From contig NATF01000015.1 in the NCBI GenBank assembly GCA_002085205.1, positions 1-10,900 on the forward strand: a DNA stretch of 10,900 bases, given 5' to 3'. This document shows positions 7,294 through 10,900 of the stretch, one piece after another. Within the stretch, counting starts at the first letter, position 1. Each line of letters begins with the position of its first letter. Below the pieces are notes generated by a model. The model ran no database searches and was not told the DNA's origin. It was given only the letters and a program-made list of their open reading frames with translations. A program made the position numbers and the translations under genes. This stretch comes from Candidatus Cloacimonas sp. 4484_275. GTDB taxonomy: Bacteria > Cloacimonadota > Cloacimonadia > Cloacimonadales > TCS61.

Positions 7294-8298
7294 TTATTTC
7301 CGAAGCAACTTTTTTATACAGATTTTCTCGGTTTCAGTTTGGAAAAAAGAGCGGATTCGGAAAGACGAAATTCGGCGGCAATATCTTTGATAAAAAGTTC
7401 GCGGGCCGGCGGCAATATCTTTGATAAAAAGTTCGCGGGCAATTTCATCTTCTATTTCTTCCGCCAGTTCCAGCAATTGTTCTATTTTTTCTTTGGTTTC
7501 CAGTTTTAGAAGTTTGTTCCGATTCAAAAAAGTCGTCAAAGTTACGGCGTTTTCTATTTTTTTACTCATTTCTTCTTTTCCGAACTTCAAAAGAAAACTG
7601 TCGGGATCTTCTTTTTCGGGAAGAGTAATTATTTTCGGAGTAAAACCGTTTATAATAACATTTCCCGCAGCTTTGACCGCCGCCTTTATTCCGGCAAAGT
7701 CTCCGTCGTAAATCATATAAAAATTGTTTGTGTAACGACTGAGTAAATTTATTTGGGAATCGGTGAGAGCCGTTCCGAGAGAAGCAACCACATTCGTAAA
7801 ACCCGCTTCGTAGAGGCGCAGAAAATCCAAATAACCTTCGCAAATCAGGGCAAATCCCTTTTTGGAAATTTCATATCTGGTCAGATAAAGTCCGTATAAT
7901 TCTTTTCCTTTCGTATAAATTTCCGTAGTGGGCGAGTTTATGTACTTTCCGCCGGGTTGGTTTTCGTGCAAAATTCTGCCGCCGAAAGCAACCACTTTCC
8001 CGTTTATGGAATGAATGGGAAACATAATTCGATCGCGGAAAGCATCGTAAAGGTCATTATTACCTTTTTTGAAAAGTCCCGTCTGCATCAAAATTTTGCT
8101 GTTGATATTATTTTTTAAAAGGTAATTCTTTAATCCGCCGTAACCGTCCAAAGCATATCCGATCCCGAATTTCTCAATGGTTTTTCGGGAAATATGGCGG
8201 TTTTCCAAATAACGCAAAGCCGCTTCTCCGTGTTTTTCCAAATTTTCCCGATAATACGCTGCCGCCAACGAATAAATTTTATAAATTAAATCGGACAA
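7294..8298 (-). CDS. dnaG: DnaG primase, catalytic core fragment
   Basis: This is the RNA-polymerase core of primase, which makes RNA primers for replication. The frame is open from a TTG at 8298 that is probably not a real start. Residues 7-50 match the region before the core (YLENRHISRKTIEKFGIGYA). The core motifs are DRIMFPI (89-95), AFGGRIL (104-110), KYINSPTTEIYTKGKELYGL (118-137), TOPRIM glutamate CEGYLD (153-158), ASLGTALT (172-179) and the metal-binding YDGDFAG (197-203; Asp198 and Asp200). All catalytic acids are present. From about residue 298 the product is out-of-frame nonsense, because the 34-bp duplication at 7373-7440 repeats the codons for ARELFIKDIAA in another frame. Removing one copy restores a DnaG-like EFRLSESALFSKL. 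The product as written would lack both the zinc domain and the helicase-binding tail. Confidence 0.88.
   Translation of the reverse strand: MSDLIYKIYSLAAAYYRENLEKHGEAALRYLENRHISRKTIEKFGIGYALDGYGGLKNYLLKNNINSKILMQTGLFKKGNNDLYDAFRDRIMFPIHSINGKVVAFGGRILHENQPGGKYINSPTTEIYTKGKELYGLYLTRYEISKKGFALICEGYLDFLRLYEAGFTNVVASLGTALTDSQINLLSRYTNNFYMIYDGDFAGIKAAVKAAGNVIINGFTPKIITLPEKEDPDSFLLKFGKEEMSKKIENAVTLTTFLNRNKLLKLETKEKIEQLLELAEEIEDEIARELFIKDIAAGPRTFYQRYCRRISSFRIRSFFQTETEKICIKKLLRK
7373..7440. repeat. Perfect 34-bp tandem duplication inside dnaG
   Basis: Bases 7373-7406 and 7407-7440 are identical over all 34 positions, head to tail, with no spacer. The unit begins CGGCGGCAATATC and ends TTCGCGGGC. On the coding strand it specifies ARELFIKDIAA. 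Because 34 is one more than a multiple of three, the second copy shifts the dnaG frame. No drift has accumulated between copies, so the event is recent or an assembly artefact. Confidence 0.97.
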
Positions 8299-8402
8299 CG
8301 GGCTTTGTAATTGCTTCCCGCCCGTTTCAGAGGAATGTAACTGCCGATTACATCTACGATATTATTGTGTTCCAAAACACTGTTTATAATTGATTCATCC
8401 AT
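8286..8402 (-). CDS. dnaG: DnaG primase, N-terminal fragment
   Basis: These 38 codons start at ATG 8402 and run to TAA 8286. The product reads MDESIINSVLEHNNIVDVIG, then a continuation ending NYKARCPI. It matches the start of bacterial DnaG, whose N-terminus leads into the zinc ribbon, with the DIV-[DE]-[VL]-I and L-K-[KR]-x-G-x-N-[YF] patterns. Cys36 aligns with the first zinc ligand (Cys40 of E. coli). The family continues with C-P-F-H-N-E-K-T, but here the sequence leaves the family right after C-P, so the His and the two later Cys ligands are absent. The fragment is too short to be found by length-filtered ORF calling, yet it fixes the true start of the gene and shows that the primase core downstream is not an N-terminally short variant. 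Confidence 0.85.
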   Translation of the reverse strand: MDESIINSVLEHNNIVDVIGSYIPLKRAGSNYKARCPI

Positions 8403-8407
8403 TTTGA

Positions 8408-9919
8408 TTATTCTTTGATTACCGCGATTGTCACGCCGTCTCCGCCCGCTGATGGAGGCGGTGAATAAAATTCTGCAATTTTTTTGTTTTGTTTCAAAAA
8501 CAAACGCACTTTGGTTCGTAAAGCTCCGGTTCCTTTTCCGTGAACGATTCGCACTTTGTTTATTCCGGCGAAAATGGCATCATCCAGAAATGTTTCTATT
8601 TCGGGAAGGGCTTCTTCAAAAGTTTTTCCCAAAATTTTCAATTCTATTTTGGCTAACTTTTTGGGTAAAAGCCGCTTTTCGTGAAATTTGTTTTCGATTA
8701 TTTTTTTGGAAAATCGAGCAAGGTTTTGCAAATTTGTCGTATAAATCATTCCGTTTACATCAACCTTGATTTTATCTTTTTTGATTTCCACGATTTCACC
8801 GGCGGTTTCGATATCATTAAGCCAAACGGTCGAACCGACACGAGGGTTTTTCAAAGGCTCTCTTTTGAGTCCGGAAATTTCTTCTTCCTCTTTTTTCAGT
8901 TTTTTGTCCAGCATTCTCACTTTATTTACGAGTTGTTCGAGTTGCTGTTTTCTTTTTAATTTTTCCGAAGATTTAATTCGAGAAATTTCTTCGTTCAAAT
9001 CTTTTTGCAAATTTATCAGAAATTCTCTGGCTTCTCCGAGACTTTTCTTGCGAATATTTTTATTTTCTTCCTCCCATGTTTTCAATTTTTTTTCATAGCT
9101 TGAGATTTTTTGTTCCAATAGTTTTGTTTTTAATTGATATTGAAAAATTTGGCGAGCAAGTTCCGCTTTTTCTTCTCCTATTTTTACCAAAAGATCGGTG
9201 AGTTCAACATTTTGCTTGCCGGATAGTTCTTTGGCTCTTTTTACCAATTTTTCGTCCAATCCGAGTTTGGAAGCTATTTCCAAAGCAAAGCTGTTTCCCG
9301 GAAAACCGAGTTTCAAACGGTAAGTGGGAGAATGTTTTTTCGGATCGAACAACATAGCCGCATTTACGCAATTTTCATTTTTTTCGGCGATAATTTTTAA
9401 GGAATTATAATGGGTTGTGATAATTCCGATAACATTCATTTCCGTTAATCTTTCCAGAATTGCTTGAGCAAGAGCGGCACCTTGTTCGGGGTCGGTGGCG
9501 GAGCCGAGTTCGTCAATCAAAACCAGAGATTTCGGCGTTCCTTCCGAAATCATTTCACCGATGTTTTGTAAATGTGAGGAAAATGTGCTTAAAGAATTTT
9601 CCAAAGATTGATTGTCGCCAATGTCCGCAAAAATCTTTTGAAATATTCCTATTTTACTCGATTCGTCGGCAGGAATCGGTAAACCGGAAAGCACCATCAA
9701 AGTGAGGAGACCGACCGCTTTCAAAGTAACTGTTTTTCCGCCGGTATTCGGTCCGGAAACAACCATAATTCTGAAATTTTCACCCAGTTTTAATGAAAAA
9801 GGAACGACCTTTTTAATGTCGCCGAGATTTTTAATCAACAAAGGATGACGCGCTTTTTGCAATGATATAACAGGTTGTTCTACAATTTCCGGAACATTTG
9901 CCTGCAAATTATTTGCCAA
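8408..9919 (-). CDS. mutS2: MutS2, ATPase and Smr-domain fragment
   Basis: This 503-residue fragment carries the ABC-type ATPase of MutS2, a dimer that in other bacteria suppresses homologous recombination or splits collided ribosomes. Motifs are Walker A GPNTGGKTVTL (56-66), the signature STFSSH (111-116), Walker B LVLIDELGSATDP (132-144) and the switch His in TTHY (168-171). A long Lys/Glu-rich coiled coil spans about 245-350, followed by a KOW-like segment (about 360-400). The C-terminal Smr domain (about 425-503) keeps HGKGTGALR (460-468), but the usual LDLRG motif reads LKILG (428-432 region), so the Asp and Arg linked to nuclease or ribosome function are lost. The nominal TTG start at 9919 is not the true start; family similarity continues upstream (FAAARLANN). 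The stop is 5 bp before the dnaG ATG. Confidence 0.9.
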   Translation of the reverse strand: MANNLQANVPEIVEQPVISLQKARHPLLIKNLGDIKKVVPFSLKLGENFRIMVVSGPNTGGKTVTLKAVGLLTLMVLSGLPIPADESSKIGIFQKIFADIGDNQSLENSLSTFSSHLQNIGEMISEGTPKSLVLIDELGSATDPEQGAALAQAILERLTEMNVIGIITTHYNSLKIIAEKNENCVNAAMLFDPKKHSPTYRLKLGFPGNSFALEIASKLGLDEKLVKRAKELSGKQNVELTDLLVKIGEEKAELARQIFQYQLKTKLLEQKISSYEKKLKTWEEENKNIRKKSLGEAREFLINLQKDLNEEISRIKSSEKLKRKQQLEQLVNKVRMLDKKLKKEEEEISGLKREPLKNPRVGSTVWLNDIETAGEIVEIKKDKIKVDVNGMIYTTNLQNLARFSKKIIENKFHEKRLLPKKLAKIELKILGKTFEEALPEIETFLDDAIFAGINKVRIVHGKGTGALRTKVRLFLKQNKKIAEFYSPPPSAGGDGVTIAVIKE

Positions 9920-10560
9920 TCTGGCGGCAGCAAAGTAAAAATCCGTTTCCGATAAAATAAGGGAACCGCGCTCATTTTAATCGGTATTACGAAACGACCT
10001 TCTCGCTGAGTTACAATTTTATCGAAAAGATAGTTTTCGGCTGCGAAATTTTCCAATTTATTATTCAAAGTGGAAATAATGCGTTTCCGCACGGAAAATA
10101 TGTTTTTTCTGATTATTTGAAGTTCCGGCGAGGCGTTGTCTTTCACTTCTCCGTCAGGCGTGAATATTTGCTGAAATCTTTTTTCCAAATCGGATAAAGA
10201 AACTAAATTTTTGGTCAAACCGAGAAATCGAGGGTAATTTTCCAGTTTATCTCTAACGGAAGAAATCAGATTTGCTACTCTTAAATTTCCGATTATCAAT
10301 TTCAGTTCTTCGAAATTGTAACTTTGGTGTTCGAAATTATTTAGCAATTTCGATAAATCGGAAATCGCTTCGAAATTGAAAGAAAAACCATTTTTAAGCA
10401 TTTCTTGAATTTCGGCGGTCAAGAAAAGTCGTTTTTCAATTTCCTTTTTATCGTCAAAAGGCTGTAATTCGTCAGCAATTTTTTTGCCGTTTTCAGAATG
10501 ACATTCCTGCTTCAGCCAATTTTTTATTTTGTCATATTCAAGTTGGATAAACGAATTCAT
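9880..10560 (-). CDS. mutS2: MutS2, N-terminal fragment
   Basis: This is the N-terminal clamp/connector part of MutS2, starting at ATG 10560, which overlaps the cvpA stop by 4 bp (ATGA). It begins MNSFIQLEYDKIKNWL, matching the family opening (x-L-E-[FY]-x-K-[IV]-K). LVSLSDLEKRFQQIFTPDGE (about 116-135), then ASPELQIIRKNIFSVRKRI, align with the B. subtilis LSDLE-x-DI-x5-D-x-GEV and ASE-x-LRGIR pattern. The diagnostic VTQREGRFVIPIK ends at about residue 194. The last 30 residues (from about AVPLFYRKR) are out-of-frame sequence after the deletion and should be ignored. No ATPase motif is present in this piece. Its translation is probably coupled to cvpA, since no strong Shine-Dalgarno precedes the ATG. 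Confidence 0.86.
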   Translation of the reverse strand: MNSFIQLEYDKIKNWLKQECHSENGKKIADELQPFDDKKEIEKRLFLTAEIQEMLKNGFSFNFEAISDLSKLLNNFEHQSYNFEELKLIIGNLRVANLISSVRDKLENYPRFLGLTKNLVSLSDLEKRFQQIFTPDGEVKDNASPELQIIRKNIFSVRKRIISTLNNKLENFAAENYLFDKIVTQREGRFVIPIKMSAVPLFYRKRIFTLLPPDWQIICRQMFRKL

Positions 10561-10900
10561 TGCTGTTTGTTTTTATCCATCATCTGCTGAATTTTGTCTT
10601 TTTCGCGTTCGATTTTGGGATAGTTTCTCTCCAGTTCATTTACCAAAATTCGGGTCGATTTGACAATATATGAGGAAGAAGTGGTTTTTACAATCGAATT
10701 TTTCAAAGGAGAAAGTTCCAGAATAAACAGAACAATTGCTATCACAAGCAAACAGTTCAAAACTCCGAAGAGACCGCCCAAAATTCTATTTAAAGCCGTA
10801 AGATTCAGAACATCAATCATCTTATGAAGAAGCAAAATAATAATCTTGGCGATTATCATTATAATGACAAAAATAAGGAGATAGGATAAAATTGTTGCCA
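10557..10900 (-). CDS. cvpA: CvpA family membrane protein, partial (N-terminus outside window)
   Basis: The frame is open to the window edge on the minus strand (A-T-I-L-S-Y-L-L before the internal ATG at 10859), so the start lies beyond 10900. The visible 113 or so residues contain two hydrophobic segments: ILSYLLIFVIIMIIAKIIIL, and LGGLFGVLNCLLVIAIVLFI after an amphipathic linker (LNLTALNRI). A polar, charged tail ending DKNKQQ follows. The motif L-N-R-I-L-G-G-L-F-G-x-L-N/K is typical of CvpA (colicin V production family), inner-membrane proteins of uncertain role linked to envelope maintenance. Position directly upstream of mutS2 is a recurring arrangement in many bacteria and supports the call. 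The TGA at 10557-10559 overlaps the mutS2 ATG. Confidence 0.83.
   Translation of the reverse strand, partial: ATILSYLLIFVIIMIIAKIIILLLHKMIDVLNLTALNRILGGLFGVLNCLLVIAIVLFILELSPLKNSIVKTTSSSYIVKSTRILVNELERNYPKIEREKDKIQQMMDKNKQQ

Larger units (their letters stand above)
6956..8402 (-). pseudogene. dnaG: dnaG locus, disrupted in at least three places
   Basis: Taken together, the minus-strand frames from ATG 8402 to TAA 6956 spell one DNA primase whose frame is lost three times. First, near 8290-8295 about 70 residues of zinc-binding domain are missing (by alignment from memory to E. coli DnaG), with a frame change. Second, a perfect 34-bp tandem duplication at 7373-7440 adds a shift of one base. 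Third, near 7331-7336 the frame changes again; deleting one A would restore it, but the rejoined protein would also be short of the usual linker, so another deletion is likely. The reconstructed pieces total about 470 residues against about 580-600 for the family. The ATG is 5 bp after the mutS2 stop. Either the sequence is misassembled or a functional dnaG exists elsewhere. Confidence 0.85.
8408..10560 (-). pseudogene. mutS2: mutS2 locus with internal out-of-frame deletion
   Basis: Two overlapping minus-strand frames together make one MutS2. The N-terminal frame follows the family up to IPIKMSA (near 9970) and then becomes unrelated. The C-terminal frame, open from about 9976, joins the family at SETDFYFAAARLANNLQ. 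Against B. subtilis MutS2 (recalled from memory) about 69 residues between these points are missing, the stretch normally containing the G-I-V-H-D-x-S-x-S-G-x-T-x-F-x-E-P signature. Rejoined, the protein would have about 710 residues instead of about 780. The gene is therefore deleted and frameshifted rather than merely frameshifted. It sits in a tight operon between cvpA and dnaG. Confidence 0.85.

Noticed and set aside
7373..7440. Direct repeats as a mini CRISPR array
   Set aside because: Only two copies, directly abutting without a spacer, inside a coding region. It is a tandem duplication.
7294..7440. Programmed ribosomal frameshift in dnaG to make two primase forms
   Set aside because: No slippery heptamer with a downstream structure is evident, and the frame change is fully explained by the 34-bp duplication.

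Overview
The window is bacterial, AT-rich chromosomal DNA made of core housekeeping genes in two convergent blocks. The sequence alone does not fix the lineage. The RpoD is a full-length group 1 sigma-70 with a long non-conserved region, and the GyrA active-site segment reads GEQVIYPT instead of the proteobacterial GDSAVYDT. The order cvpA-mutS2-dnaG-rpoD is also informative. Together these fit an uncultivated-type lineage of the FCB/PVC kind, with Cloacimonadota as a guess of low confidence.

Left block (+ strand, 1-4831): the 3' nine-tenths of gyrB, an intact gyrA, and a small lipoprotein gene that overlaps the end of gyrA. The block ends at a strong hairpin plus T-run (4930-4988). GyrB and GyrA form the A2B2 DNA gyrase that introduces negative supercoils.

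Convergence zone (4832-5206): two hairpin terminators, the second usable from both strands, and a CAU-anticodon tRNA on the minus strand that encodes its own CCA.

Right block (- strand, read from 10900 down to 5060): the 3' part of cvpA (membrane protein), mutS2 (recombination suppression/ribosome rescue ATPase), dnaG (primase), rpoD (housekeeping sigma factor), then the tRNA. Genes are tightly packed: a 4-bp overlap of cvpA and mutS2, 5 bp between mutS2 and dnaG, 9 bp between dnaG and rpoD. This is a macromolecular-synthesis-type operon with dnaG next to rpoD but no rpsU.

The striking feature is that mutS2 and dnaG are both broken while all other genes are intact. MutS2 lacks an internal stretch of about 70 residues with a frame change. 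DnaG lacks about 70 residues covering most of its zinc-binding domain, carries a perfect 34-bp tandem duplication that shifts the frame, and breaks frame again about 40 bp further on, where linker sequence also seems missing. Because the catalytic motifs outside the breaks are pristine and dnaG is normally essential, misassembly or very recent rearrangement is more likely than old decay. I found no CRISPR array, transposase, phage gene or clearly novel system.
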